Part shown: positions 32,510 through 44,579 of the stretch, piece by piece
Layout: each line of letters begins with the position of its first letter
How positions within the stretch are numbered: position 1 is the first letter of the stretch
Source of the DNA: Adiantum capillus-veneris
Taxonomy: Eukaryota > Streptophyta > Polypodiopsida > Polypodiales > Pteridaceae
Reading direction: 5' to 3'
Length of the DNA stretch: 64,000 nucleotides
Assembly: GCA_014529385.2 (NCBI GenBank)
Contig: CM043971.1
Span: 55,227,209 to 55,291,208 of the forward strand
Made by a program: the position numbers and the translations under genes
The notes under the pieces: generated by a model
Databases searched by the model: none
What the model saw: only the letters and a program-made list of their open reading frames with translations
Told to the model about the DNA's origin: nothing

Positions 32510-32815
32510 ATGCATAGGAAGCTTCTCAAGCACCTTTCTCATTAAGTTTGTAGGGTCTCTTTTTGACCCAAGCACCTTACCCCCCATGTATGGGAAGCTT
32601 CTCAAGCACCTTCCTCATTAAGTTTGTAGGGTCTCTTTTTGACTCAAGCACCTTACCCCCCATGTATGGGAAGCTTCTCAAGCACCTTCCTCATTAAGTT
32701 TGTAGGGTCTCTTTTTGACTCAAGCACCTTACCCCCCATGTATGGAAAGCTTCTCAAGCACTTTCCTCATTAAGTTTGTAGGGTGTCTTTTTGACTCAAG
32801 CACCTTACCCCCCAT
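32510..32815. repeat. 76-bp minisatellite, four tandem copies
   Basis: Units start at 32510, 32586, 32662 and 32738. Each contains AAGCTTCTCAAGCACCTT, TTAAGTTTGTAGGGT and TTACCCCCCAT. Copies differ by a few bases; the first is the most diverged. Confidence 0.95.
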
Positions 32816-32935
32816 TAAGTATGACAAGCACCTCAAGTACCTTAGTCATCAAGCATGACAAGCACCATAAGCACCTTAGTCATCAAGCACGCACCTTAGT
32901 CACAAGCACGACAAGCACCTCAAGCTTAGGTCGGG
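32816..32935. repeat. Short degenerate tandem repeat following the minisatellite
   Basis: ATGACAAGCACC, CCTTAGTCATCAAGCA and ACGACAAGCACCTCAAG recur with a period near 33 bp. The unit shares CAAGCACCTTA with the 76-bp repeat, so it may have grown from it. Confidence 0.8.
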
Positions 32936-33539
32936 TTCCCACCTCAAGCTCAGCCCTAGCTTGCCTAAGGTCAAAGGACTTTTAACACTAACCATTGGAG
33001 GTCTTTAATGAAGGTAACCCTAAAATATAATCCTTAGTCATCAATCACGCACATATTATATTTTATGACAATCCTTGATCATTGTCGACATCAAAGCATA
33101 GTTCACCGGTAATAAAGTCCCATCTGTCTTAGCAAACCAAAGTCACTGAGAACATCATGTCATACCGGCATCACACCAATTTGGTGGAAAATTGAAGTAG
33201 CTGCATCTTGCAAGGTTTCCAATCTGGTCAAAAATCTAAAGTATCGCATCTCGCAAGTCTCCAATTTGGTGGAAAATCTCAAGTAGCTGCATCTCGAAAG
33301 GTCTCCAATTGCCACTTCAGTAACTTATTTGACTTGCTCCCCATAGGAGGAGCTATTGGTACATCTAGCTCTATCTCTGCACCATAGTGAGAAATCTTTG
33401 CACCATGGTGAGAACCGCTATCATCAACATCATTTGAAATGGGTGCATTCTCCTATGCCTAAAAGGCAGGGGCAGGAGAAGAGGGTTCATCAACCTCAAG
33501 AGGAAAATCACCATCTAGATCTCAAAGTATCGACAAGTC

Positions 33540-33990
33540 TCGGGTTGTTGTGGAAGACTTGGGAGCGGAAGCCTCCTTTGAATGAATACACTTATTTGAA
33601 GATGACATCATGACTAAGTACACCACACTTTTTTATTGGATCATAAATTTGATATCCCTTGGAAAGAGTATTGTAGCGGACAAAATGATTTATCGGAACT
33701 TGGGATCAAACTCCCTTCTCTGCTCCTTTGGTACATGTTATGTATCTCTCCCAAATATCCAAAAATGAGAGACATTGGGTTTCGTTTAAATCAAGCCTCA
33801 AACATGGCCTTCCCTAGAATTGAAAAGGTCTGATATTGATTTTTGGTACGAACTACTGTCGAAACTACCTTTGCCCATGAAAAAATTGGCATATCTAAAT
33901 GCTCAAGCAAAGTTTGTGCCATCTCAGCCTACGTCCTATGCTCAACTCCATTCTTTGAGGGCAATCCGGTATTTGCAAGCTTTCACTTTT
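33540..33990 (-). pseudogene. Copia integrase fragments of relic G
   Basis: Minus-strand fragments resemble the AEMAQTLLEHLDMP block (near 33910) and the SHDVIFK end segment (near 33605) of copia integrase. Confidence 0.55.
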
Positions 33991-34059
33991 TTTTCTTACC
34001 CTTTTGCTTGTTGTTGTTGTTGGAAGGATCGGTCAAGGCTTCAAAGCCTGACTGCTTAC

Positions 34060-34703
34060 CCATATTGAACGCTCCTCCTAGTCCAACACCATTGGAACAA
34101 TCTCATCCCAAGAAATACCATTCAACCGGCCATTGATAATCAACATAGAATAGAAATTGGTATACCAAGGAGGTAACTGGGCCAAAAGTTGGATGGCCAT
34201 GTCCTCTGAATTGATAAGCTTTTCCATATGAAGTATCTCTTGCTGAAGCTCTTGCATCTCAATGATGTGATCCCTCATGGATGAGTGCTTCACATCTAGG
34301 GTCCTCAACTACACCTCAAAGACTATCTGCTTCATTGGAGAGACTTGATCATATAGTGAAGAAAGCCGATCCCAAATCGACTTCGCGTCCTTCATCAACC
34401 GAATGTGATTGATGAGAGCTATTGAGGATTATGAAAGATCCGATTTGAGCATTGACACATTCCCATAACTTTATCCCAAAGGATCTTTTGGCTTTGAAAG
34501 TTGCTCAAAACAAAACCTTCAAGCTTGTAAGAGTCAAAGACTGCCATCAGGGTTGCTTTCCAAATGGCATAGTTGTCACCATTCAATAGTTGATCCAAGG
34601 GAAAGGTAGGGAGGGTAGGTATCTTTATCGATTGATCACCTATGCCAGAAGATAACTGAACCAATCTCCCCGTCTTGGTTGATGGGTGGCTCACCACCAT
34701 CAA
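34060..34703 (-). pseudogene. Copia gag of relic G
   Basis: LDQLLNGDNYAIWKATLMAV near 34590 and MRDHIIEMQELQQEILHM near 34280 are copia gag wording. The segment AIQLLAQLPPWYTNFYSML completes the core. Decayed. Confidence 0.75.
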
Positions 34704-34969
34704 TTGCTACCTTTGGTTGTACTTCATCATCATCAACCGAATTCATATCAAGATCATCACTCTTCTCCATCATATTGTGATAGAACTTGGATATGTGACA
34801 AGGCTAGGTCAAGATAGAGCAAGGCAATCCTCCAATTTTTCCCAAAAAAACAAAGTCAACCCCAAATCAATAAAAAACACAGGAAAAATAGTAAACCGTC
34901 TCTTTTCATTGCAAAAATTTAGCACCAAAAACTCAGATAGACCACCAATCCAATTCAAGAGCACGTCGT

Positions 34970-34981
34970 GGCTCCGATACA
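34970..34981 (-). other. Primer-site-like sequence of relic G
   Basis: The minus strand reads TGTATCGGAGCC, close to TGGTATCAGAGC, right next to an LTR end (TTTGACA). Confidence 0.5.
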
Positions 34982-35109
34982 TGTCAAAGGTGCAATAGAA
35001 AAGGGTGAATTGGGTGATGGTCTCATTTGTAACCGCGAGTGAACCTCCTCTTGGGTGTTAGGTAAACATAGCTTCACCTACACGAACGTACTATATCTAT
35101 TTGGTCCTA
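34982..35109 (-). repeat. Partial 5' LTR of relic G
   Basis: It opens at TGTCAAAGGTGC beside the minus-strand primer site. Where it ends is unclear because a plus-strand LTR with its own primer site follows. Confidence 0.35.
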
Positions 35110-35413
35110 TGATGTATGAGGCATATATGCCACCACATGATCATGACCTCTCACCCATGTGAAGAGCCAAACCACCTAGTCAACCTACATTGAATGCTAG
35201 TCAAGTGACACAAATCATTGCCTACATCAACAAATCCCCGTCTCCAAGTGCTATATAAGCACACTCAATGTACACAATTCATCATCAAACAATCTAGCAT
35301 ATTTACACTACATTAAGATTGCATATAAGTGTTGTTTCATCTACTAGGATTAGGTTATGCCAACCAAGAACACACTAATCCTGATCCACCATGAGCTAAC
35401 CCTAATCCTCACA
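35110..35413 (+). repeat. Probable 5' LTR of relic H
   Basis: It contains a TATA box (GCTATATAAGCAC near 35250) and ends AATCCTCACA at 35413, followed after two bases by a plus-strand primer site. The start is a guess; no second copy was found. Confidence 0.45.
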
Positions 35414-35415
35414 TG

Positions 35416-35430
35416 TGGTATCAGAGCTTG
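35416..35430 (+). other. Primer binding site of relic H
   Basis: TGGTATCAGAGCTTG, the canonical plant initiator-Met primer site, on the plus strand. Confidence 0.75.
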
Positions 35431-38129
35431 CACATAGGTAGTCTTGTTTCTAACTAGATTAGATCCACCATTAGGATTTCATTAGCCCACTTGCATATTG
35501 TTTAACTAGAAGTGACCTACAAGAGATACTTAGTAACACAAGTGAAGAACACTGGATATTTTCACCCTGAGAAACCCTAGGAGCAGGTGTCCCGCCTCAT
35601 GCTAGCCTACTGGGTGGGCAACACCATGGAGTGCATCACCGAGAAATAGGTCTATGTAAGCTGAGGATTCAAATGTATCAAAGCCAATATAATAGCAACA
35701 TAAGTACAAGTGCAACAGAGCAAATCTTGTAGCTCTATGGCTACAATGGAGAAAAAGTATTGTATGATGATTTAGAAGGCCATAGATATCTGATGAGTAG
35801 TAAACGTAGCACATGAGACAAGATCCTATTGATCACAATAAAATTAGATCCAAAGAGCTCTCAGATGTTTACAGATTCTAGTAGAGCTAGGTATTGTAAG
35901 CTCAAAGATGAGGTGCAAATAGAAGTTAAAAAATTTGAACCAAGAGGATTGTTCTAGGAATTCTATCAACAAGGACATAGCAACTGCAAAGCAAAGAGCA
36001 CAGCAAATTGGAAAAGAAAAATTCAATGTAAGTGCATCTAACTCGTCATTGTTGGTGCAATCAAATGCCCTTGCTTTACCATTAGAAACATCGATAAAAG
36101 CACTACAAGTTTAGAATGCACATGAAGATGCACATGCAAATGAAAAGCTTAAATCGGAACCTCTAAATAACAAATTGATGCGTGAATTTAATTAGATTAT
36201 CCAACTATTATTGAAGGTAAAAAGGAGTTAGGTTTGCAAATGATCTTGCATCCATAGCCAATATCTAATATCACCCAACCTCTCTAAAGCTGAATGACAT
36301 TACTCGGGCGAACCCCGAAATTTTTCCAGAGCCATCGGAAGTCAAGCTTCAATGTTGTGACTAGACAAGCATATATTATGATTAAAATGGAGGTAGATAT
36401 AGAAGAGAGTCTACAATCTATGATGCCTTGGGTCCTGGTTGCATAGAAGCACATGTCATAGGAGACCCATGGGATATACAATATCACGGTGAAGATAATT
36501 GCTATTTATAACGTGACTTGGGGAGACATATGTCATGTTTCATGGAGGTACATAGGAACCATGCATAAGGCTTGCAGATGCCAAATATCGATAGTGCTAC
36601 ACATAGTATGCCTTCACAATCCCAAAAAGTGAGATCAGACCAAAGAAAAAAAATCTTGATCCCAACTCATGGAGAAAGCTTTAATGATCACCCTAGGAAG
36701 GGGGAGCTGCAAATCCATCAAACTCGGCTCTTGTACAAGGAACCACAACGTCAATTAGAAGCCCTAACTTCTATCCAACCCTCTTCAAAGTAGAAGCCAT
36801 TAAAGGATCATATGGTTTTTGGAAGATACCAATTGACCCAGACTCCATCAGAAGATGTTGAAAAATGGTTATATGAGATCGTCAAGGACAAAAGCTTCAG
36901 TTGATTTCTAAAATTCAAAGTCAAAAGCCGATAAATCCCATAATGTTCATGCAATTGCATGCGACCAAGCTCACATATTCATATCAAGATACAAATGGCA
37001 ATGAATACCAACAAGTCCATGACCTTGTACAAACCTCTACGAATGATAAGCCTGAAGTTAAAGAATTTCAAGATGATGCAAAACCTCAAGCCGCCAAAAC
37101 AGGTGATACATAGCTCAAAATCAATGGAAGCTATTTAGAAAGCTTCATAAAGGTCAACACCAAAATCTCCTTTGAAGAGACATATTCTACTATATAATAA
37201 ATCTTTTAAGATCAAAGGTTACCCAAATGCAGACAAATAATGCGTAACATTTGTAAGCAAAAGGTGTAGTAACACAACCAAATGAGCCAGTAACTATTGA
37301 AGCGGGTGGTCAAAGCCAGGAAGATGCAGAAAAAGTTCAACCCAAGGACACCACCATAGTAAGAGAAGTTAGAACATAAGGAAATTTTAAAAAGATCAAG
37401 TGCAACATTATTGGTGAGCATAAAGAAAGCTATCAAGCAAAGTAAAACTAGAATTTTAGGTAAACAAGAACCTCATGTCTTTTTGCACTTGGCAAAAATG
37501 TGGCCAACCACAACTGGAAGATGCTCCAAAATTCATTAACATATCTCGAAACAAACAAGCAAAATTTTGGAGAATCATTTGCACTGCCATTCAAATAGGT
37601 TCACAGACCCTTAAAGCTCAATTTCATGTGATGATAGTAAAAGGGTACCAAAAAACATTACATTGGGAATGCCACTGGCCCAGAAAGTTATAAAAGTATG
37701 GAGTTCAAACAAGATGTAGTCTTCAAAGACAACCAAAGATGAAGACCCGGAATGGTCACCGACAGAAGACAACACAAAGTCCTCAAGCACAATTAGAATG
37801 AAGACTGATGCTAAAGTAGAGTTTATTGAAGATGTTTCATCTCCACCCAGGAGAAGATCTAAAGAGCTTAAAGCAAATCAAGCAACAACAAGTGTAGTTC
37901 AAACACAGCTAACAACAACCACAAGAACTACTATGAGGATGAAATGTCATAAAAAACAAAAGAAAGGAAGATTGAGGTTGCAGATAACCAAGAAGCAATG
38001 GGAAAGCCAATAGATGGAAGCCCTAGTGGAAAACAAAGTCTCAAGTCACCCTCCGTAGACACCCAGCTAGATCAGGATGAGACTGTGATAAAAGACGAAA
38101 AAGAATCTTCAAGAGAATCACCAAAGAGG

Positions 38130-38430
38130 ATAGCTATAGTCCTCAACAATGCAAATGGAGCTAGTGTCTAATGCAATGCTCTATTGGATAAATAAGCAAA
38201 GTGCAATATAGTTTCAAAAAACATCCAAAGAATACTAGAGATTACTCCATGCAAGAATGATAGCAGAGGAATCATGGATATGGATACAAGTCAAGGAGAA
38301 ATGTTTGCTACTCTTAACATCCAGAAGCATGAAGAGCATGTAAAGTTTCAAGTAATTCGTTCAAGGTAGATGCCTACATATGTCATCCGTGGATATCAGT
38401 GGTTAGACCAACACAAGTCCTAGAGAGCAG
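38130..38430 (+). pseudogene. Protease-like block of region H
   Basis: Fragments NALLDK and AKCNIVSKNIQRILEIT sit where a gypsy protease has its active site and the following Asn-x-Ile/Val-Ser, and VIRGYQWLDQHKS resembles the later VILGxxWLxxH block. Very decayed. Confidence 0.35.
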
Positions 38431-40382
38431 ACATGATGCTATTACTCTCTTTCCCAAGTGGTAGTAAGCAACAATTATAGGTACCTCTATTGTTGGATTT
38501 AGAGTTACAGATGTCACAAGGACTAACAACACATCTTACAGACAAAGGTAAATTTAAAGTGGACCTACAATGGACGAGTGTGGAAGATGTCGCATCATGC
38601 CGCTACATCAAAGAACCCTCATGTATCAGCTACTTCAAACAAGTCAAGCTTTAGAAATTCCTAGTCATTTTTTAACCCAAAAAAAATCTCTAGGGAGCCA
38701 CTTAGAAAATCAAAGGTATATCAGCCCAAGTACTCATTAAAGCATGAGAAAGTCAAGCAAGTGTTTGTCTTTAGGAATCTAGTAAAAGTCGATGATTCAG
38801 TGTAAGTTGAAGACAAAAGATCAACACAAAAAGACAAACACATGGGATGGATAGTATCATAGTACAGTTTGAAAGAACAAAAGTAATACAAAGGTAATAG
38901 ACACATATTGGTACCAAAGTCGAAGGTTACAACATATGAACGCAAGAAGATACAAAGCAAACATGGACTTAAAATAATATTCTTCTTGAATAAGGATTCT
39001 ACACAGGCTATATGAAGATTTGGCAACCAATCAGCCAAAGACCAATTACACTTATAGACAAGCTACATGAAGATCTCAAGAGCTCAACAAGATCTCAAGC
39101 TAAACAAATTCATCAAGGAAGCTACAAAGGTAATGGAAGGATTTGGATTCCTAAGTCTTCCAATTCTCTGATTCAAAAGTCACATGCCGACAGTCAACAA
39201 AGATCTACAACAACATCAAAGACTCCTTTCAATAGGCCTAATTGGAGAATCAAACAGACAATGGAGTCTTCGCTGTCAAAGAAGGACAACCCATTCAACA
39301 TGGATGCAGATTCAAAACTGATAAAATAGGTATGGCAAAAGAAACCCTCAATGCCAACTTGGTTCTTCAATAATCCACTCTTTGAGGATTCAAGCTTACT
39401 TTTACGAGAAGATATATTTGTATTAAGCACAAGAAATTAAAATTCAAATTGCAAGGGTGCAAAAAACACTCTTTGGCATAGCCAAAGTTTGGCTATTGAG
39501 CCGTGAAATGAGGAAAGCGTTAGTCCCAAAGCTTCAAGTATTGTTAAACTTTGTGCTAAGAATCATAGTTATTAGACTTACGCTCAAGCTGGAAGAGTTG
39601 AGAATATCTCCATCATGTCGCTCATGCTGGATGAGATGAACATAAGAGTCGAAGTCTATTAACTTCATCATGGTGGAGTGGCATAGAGTCCAACACTCAC
39701 ACATTGCTTGTATAGTAAGATGAGAGCACATAACCTCAACAACAAAAACCCTTCATGAAGGGGTGCCATCTTCTATAGCTACACCTTTTATTTGAAGAAA
39801 CCCTCAAAAATCTTCTTTGCACAACATATTGTTTTTCATGCATTTCTGTGTATGCATATAGGATGTTCCCTCATTGGACATATGCATTAGACACTCTTTT
39901 TTGCTTCCACATATGCACCTTGAGTGACTACAACAGACAAACCAACTACCCAGATTGCTATCCTTATATTTGCTACCCTTTTACTTCTATATCCATCAAC
40001 AAATTATCTCGTTAATACTTTATTAAGATTTCCTATGCTAATTAGTGTTCCAATAGTGCACATATCCCAAAGGCACTTTTTTTCCATTGGGTTTTCCTTT
40101 GGCCATCTAGGTATTAGACCCTAATTTAGATCTTTACTTCTTTACTTATCTTGTACATATTCATAATAATAAAGAGAAAACCATTATGCTGCTACAACAG
40201 ACAAATGCAACATCATCTCTCACACCAGAGACAAACTTGGACATTCACAATGCTACAACAAAATGGAATTCATCAACAAATTCATTGACAATGAAAACAA
40301 TACGGTCCATTGACGACCAATCAACAACCTTCCCTCCTCCATAGTCACTTCTCAACAATGCCCGAGGATGGGCACTAAAATC

Positions 40383-40394
40383 AAAAGGGGAGAA
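40383..40394 (+). other. Polypurine tract at the end of region H
   Basis: AAAAGGGGAGAA directly before TGTTAATTGAGC. Confidence 0.6.
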
Positions 40395-40880
40395 TGTTAA
40401 TTGAGCCGATGTCAGTTAAAAGGAGCTGCTCTACAGGCCCAACCCTTGCAAATGCACATCAACGAGGAATACAAAGAAGCAGTGAAGATTGAAGTTATAC
40501 ATTTTCACATTTTCTCAAGATGGTTGTGTATTGTAATTTCCTAGTTTATTTCAAGCCATTGCAATAATTGTAATGTGTTACAGGCTTAGTGAGAGTTCCA
40601 AACTATAAAGAATATGCCAATTAGTGTTCCTAGTTTACAGATACAGTAAGTTGTGGAGCCCTAAATGTCTTGGGCACTCGAACAATGTACATTTTAACCC
40701 TAGATATATAAGGCAATATGTAAATGGAATTAGGATTCTCAGCCTCATTTGTTGAGACCACTTCTAGTGAGAGCTCATGAGGTGTGTGCTCGAGTGTGTG
40801 GCCATCGAATTCTTGAACTTCTCATTGCTTATGTGACTTGATTAACACTAATCAATGCTTAATTCTCTTTCATTATGCCC
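40395..40880 (+). repeat. Probable 3' LTR closing region H
   Basis: It starts TGTTAATTGAGCC after a polypurine tract and contains a TATA box (CTAGATATATAAGG near 40705). The right border is not fixed. A second purine tract (TTTCAAGGGGGGAA, 40932-40945) followed by TGTATGGCC hints at another truncated LTR. Confidence 0.5.
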
Positions 40881-41657
40881 GCATTAAAAATTTATCATGA
40901 TACTTTGTGCTCTTTTGTATATAGGATTATCTTTCAAGGGGGGAATGTATGGCCTCTAAGTCTATATGTAAGTCATGTGAGGCTCAACCTTTGAACCTAG
41001 TACATATGCATGTGAGCCAAACTCGATCTCCGAGCCATGCATGCTTTAACTAGGAGAGTGTTGATGATGGTCACCTTTGAACCAGGGATGCCAAGCTACT
41101 GGATGTCCAGTGCAAATGGATTTTCTATGACTTGAGCTTCACTATGGTGGTTCAAACGTTTAGGACTGGAGCCCTTGGTCTTACAAATAACCAATTGAAA
41201 GAAATGGGTGGTAGGGCCCAATAAGTTGTTTGATGAAGGACTCTCTCTAGCTCTTGGACAAACTTCAAGCAGTTATTGAAGAGGTCTCCCAACACTAGAT
41301 ATGTTTGGTGAAAGTATACTAATGTATTTTGATCAGCTATGTATGCACCTCATGTATTTTGATCATCCCCAAGCTAAATATCTGGTTCCATGCAAGTTTG
41401 GTTGTGATTTTTGTTTATTCAAAAGTGGCTTATGGGGGTTTTTTTTTTTCGAACTCTCACAATTTAGCTAGAACCAAGCTACAACCTGTAGATCTTTTTA
41501 ATCAAAAGCCACAAACGGGTTAAAAAAGAGCAGTTCAAAAAACAGAAAAACCAAAATCCAGCAAGCCTCCCTGCACTCGCGGTCACTTTGTACTTTCTCT
41601 ACGGGGCAATAGACTCAAAGGCTCTCTCTCCCTTACCACCATCTCGATGCTGAGAAT
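40881..41657. other. Unassigned stretch and likely 5' flank of the gene at 41658
   Basis: It includes a T run near 41440 and a GC-richer leader (about 41560-41657) with CTCTCTCTCC. I see no clear TATA box. Confidence 0.35.
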
Positions 41658-42218
41658 ATGTCGACCATGGAACCTGCAGATGTTTGCAAGAAGGGCGTTC
41701 CCGAGTGGCTAAACAGCTCTCTCTGGTCATCCTCCCGCTCATCAACAAGCTCTCCAAGAAGTGGCCCTTCTCCCCCACCCGCTACCTCGTCCGACCAGTC
41801 CACCTCTCTCCCACAAAGTCCCTTGGCCGATACTACGGTTTTAGCTGCTTCTGAACCCAGTGCACTGGATGCAGAGGATGCCTGCCAGGTAATCGAACAA
41901 GACAAACTCATTCACAGGGAAAACGTTCTACAAGCTGATGAAAGCGTTGGCAATGTTAGCAACATCAGTGAACCCTACAAGTTTGCAGTCCAGCAAAGTA
42001 CAGAAATCGTTGAGGATGAATGCCAGTTGAATGGTTCTGCTTATGAAAAAAGAGCCCCAAGCCCTAGTCGATCTATTGCAGATGAGGAAAGTTCAGATAT
42101 TTTCACTACAGAAGGACCAATGCCTTCACCATTGTCCTCAGCTTCATCAATGTTTGGTGCCACTGCTGCTACACGAAGTTCTTCCTTTGACTCCAGAGTT
42201 AGCCGATTTAACAATGAG
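41658..42218 (+). CDS. First exon of a probable host gene, Rab-GAP/TBC-like N-terminus
   Basis: 187 codons from the ATG at 41658 to a consensus donor (AATGAG then GTATGT at 42219), phase 0. The start VPEWLNSSLWSSS recalls the N-terminus of plant TBC-domain Rab GTPase-activating proteins (VPxWLNSxxWS, then a Ser/Pro-rich tail); that recall is from memory and unverified. The rest is a low-complexity Ser/Pro/Glu-rich region without the TBC catalytic domain, which would lie in later exons. Codon use is even, unlike the retroelements around it. A GC-richer leader with pyrimidine runs precedes the ATG. No second exon is identifiable before the transposon cluster, so the rest of the gene is either beyond the window, across a very long intron, or lost. 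Confidence 0.5.
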
Positions 42219-42756
42219 GTATGTTCCATTCAACAAATTGATGGAGTTTGAGAGGGGATGGTCTCATTGAAGTTTTGGATGTGTTGAATATATTTTGCAC
42301 GTAGCTCCATGATGAAATTCACTATCATAACTGCTGAATCTTTTCACATGGTTTTTTCTAAAAAGAGAAAGATTGGAATGTTTTTTGCTTGGTCCACAGT
42401 TTTCCTTTATTTACAGCAGAGTTGCTTCCTGCCCCCTATCTGCAATAGCAAGAGGATAGAACTGGGAGGGTGTCTTATTGATGTAGCGTAGTCTGTTTAT
42501 GGCTCCTCTTGCAGCCGTATTAACGCGTGGATGGAAGGTTGTGAGTTTGGTGAGCAGCGGATTGATTCGGATGATGAATGGGGCTACAACTGCTGAAGAT
42601 AATTCTCTCTGAATGTGGATGGCCAACAACTTGAGCAACTCCATCCAGATCTTGTACCAAATCTGCCCGCTCTCTAAGATCAGCCTTAAACTTGCAAAAC
42701 AGAAAACACAGGAGAGACGAATATATATGTGTGTAGATATATATTTATATATATAT

Positions 42757-42766
<10 letters not shown>
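42219..42766. other. Probable intron start, no gene recognised
   Basis: It begins with GTATGT. Acceptor-like sites (TTTATTTACAG near 42418, CCTCTTGCAG near 42512) occur, but the sequence after them matches no TBC motif that I know. The minus-strand frame 42411-42848 is partly microsatellite. Confidence 0.35.

Positions 42767-42814
<48 letters not shown>
42767..42814. repeat. (GA)n microsatellite
   Basis: About 48 bp of GA after a TATATATACACACACA segment. Confidence 0.95.
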
Positions 42815-42818
<4 letters not shown>

Positions 42819-42902
42819 AAATGTGAAATGTAAGTGGGGACCGAGCAACCCCTTATAACCACTATCCCCCTCTTCAAAGGAGGACTTACCAGATTCTCTT
42901 CA

Positions 42903-42943
42903 GTTAATCGTCCCCTCTTCCCTACTTGAACGTTTCGGTTTGT

Positions 42944-42997
<54 letters not shown>

Positions 42998-43071
42998 CAA
43001 GTCTTGAGTTCAACTCTCGTCGGATAGATCTTTGAGGTCTCTTGGGATAGTTTCCCACGACGTTAAAAAAA

Positions 43072-43117
<46 letters not shown>

Positions 43118-43140
43118 TCCCGCACACGAGCACTCTCACA
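42903..43140 (+). repeat. 5' LTR (detectable part) of element K
   Basis: It contains two CT arrays (42943-42992, 43076-43115) and ends ACTCTCACA next to the primer-like site. Confidence 0.6.
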
Positions 43141-43154
43141 TGGTATCAGTCGCC
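43141..43154 (+). other. Primer-site-like sequence of element K
   Basis: TGGTATCAGTCGCC: the first nine bases equal the usual initiator-Met site. Confidence 0.55.
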
Positions 43155-43830
43155 AGCGTTGAGTCCAAGGCGCTTCATCCACATCAGATACTCCTCCCAA
43201 GGGATCACAACAGCCAGCGTTTTTGGAGAATCATCATCGATTTCACTGTGGAGGCCTAGCGCTAGCAATTCTGCACAATTTCGTCGCCGGAAAATTGCAA
43301 AACACCTTAGCGTTTTTCCAACAACCTAGCGTTTTTTGAACTCTTAAGTGTTTTCTGCAAACCAGCCTTGCGTTTTTGCATATGAAGGCATCGATCTCCC
43401 TTTCCTCTCTTGGTGCCCCCTTCCTTGCAGAGAAACGCACCCCAAGGCATCAGATCAGCCTTGCGTTTTCTGGAACAGATCTGCATTTTCTGAGGTTATT
43501 GCGATTTCTGCAAACGCTAAGCCTCTTGCATACACGGGAGCAGCCAAGGCACTCACGGGAGTCTTCTACACTGCATGGAATTTGCAGATCTACGCCATTG
43601 TCCAGTATCTACACCCAACTGGCACCTTTTTGGCACTTATTACTTGCTGGTTTTTCTCTGTTTTCAGCCCCTTGAGGGCTGAGAAGTGCAAGAACTTCCT
43701 CATTTGAACCTCTGCGATGCTCCCTTAGCCTCTCGTACCGATCGGTGACGTACAGGCACATTGAAATCTCTGTTACAGCAGCGTTTTCAGCACCCTTTGC
43801 AGCGTTTTTTGGGGGAATAGCAGGCTGATT
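43150..43830 (+). repeat. Cluster of GCGTTTT motifs in the leader of element K
   Basis: About eight copies of (A/T)GCGTTTT or close variants, for example near 43213, 43308, 43325, 43367, 43463, 43781 and 43800. Reverse-complement forms (AAAACGC) also occur in the LTR of element A near 47400-47570. Confidence 0.6.
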
Positions 43831-44579
43831 TTTGGCCTTTTGTGTGGTCGATCACTCCATTGCTCCTTAGGACACCATCCGGTGGTCGTCTGAGTGGTTA
43901 TTGTGGACTGCTACAACTCTGGAGACTGTACCTTCTACGTTGACGTGAGATCCTTGGAAGATCCATTCATTCCAGCCATCATTCGGCGGTTGCGCACTCT
44001 AGAGGGGGTGGTGACTTGTGGTTTGCTATGGACACACCTATGCACTCATCAGAGGAGTCATCACACGAGATATGGCCATGCTCATGGCATATGGGATTAC
44101 AACATTCCCAAAGAAGACACCACCATCTTGGGTGGATAGACACTTACCACTTGACCTCGACACGTAAGATCACTTGCTTACACAGGAGCATCTACAGGGA
44201 TTTAGGGAGAAGATCTTGGATCTCTTCTTGAACAAGTTCATTGCTTGGATCTACAAGGAGAGTTTACCCGCGATATGCGGGAGATCAAGCATCATCACGC
44301 GACTACATTCGGAGTCACCCGGAGCTTGACTTGGATGGTAGTGCAATTGCTTTTCTACAGTGTACACTCCTGATCATTTGGATTGCTACCTTCAGAGTTG
44401 CTTACACTCCTCGGTAACCTTACAACAGACTTATCCCCCGACCTGGGCGGGAGGTCACTCCCAGCTCATTCACATTGAGAGCCACATCGAGATGCGGTTT
44501 GGTGGTGGTGTTGGCGCGGATTCTGTTTTGGTTGACACCGGAGGATTGCAGGCAGGAGGTACAAGCAAGACGGCGCAGA

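Larger units (their letters stand above)
31150..34981 (-). mobile_element. Ty1-copia relic G, strongly decayed
   Basis: Right to left on the minus strand: primer-site-like sequence (about 34970-34981), gag, part of integrase, minisatellite-like insertions, and a piece of RT (31170-31440). Protease and much of integrase and RT are missing. It has many breaks. Only the 5' LTR side is found, starting at 34982. Confidence 0.65.
35416..40394 (+). mobile_element. Strongly decayed Ty3-gypsy-like region H
   Basis: Long, low-complexity Lys/Gln/Ser-rich reading segments, one protease-like block (38130-38430) and later (I)W(I/V)PK motifs (near 38910 and 39140) like those in relic J. A polypurine tract and LTR start follow at 40383-40395. 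No RT or integrase is recognisable. It is broken too often to count. It may combine two elements, because the LTR at 35110 and the one at 40395 do not resemble each other. Confidence 0.45.

Noticed and set aside
32510-32935. CRISPR-like array
   Set aside because: The repeats are contiguous without unique spacers, and the DNA is clearly plant nuclear.
42613-42858. Frames with long Arg-Glu or Ser-Leu runs here and at 15268-15754, 18068-18274, 42900-43259, 45455-46023, 47050-47305 and 51704-52057
   Set aside because: They are translations of GA/CT arrays.
42993-43075. tRNA-like B box (GAGTTCAACTCTCG) suggesting a SINE
   Set aside because: No A box at the right distance and no poly-A or poly-T tail; it sits inside an LTR of element K.
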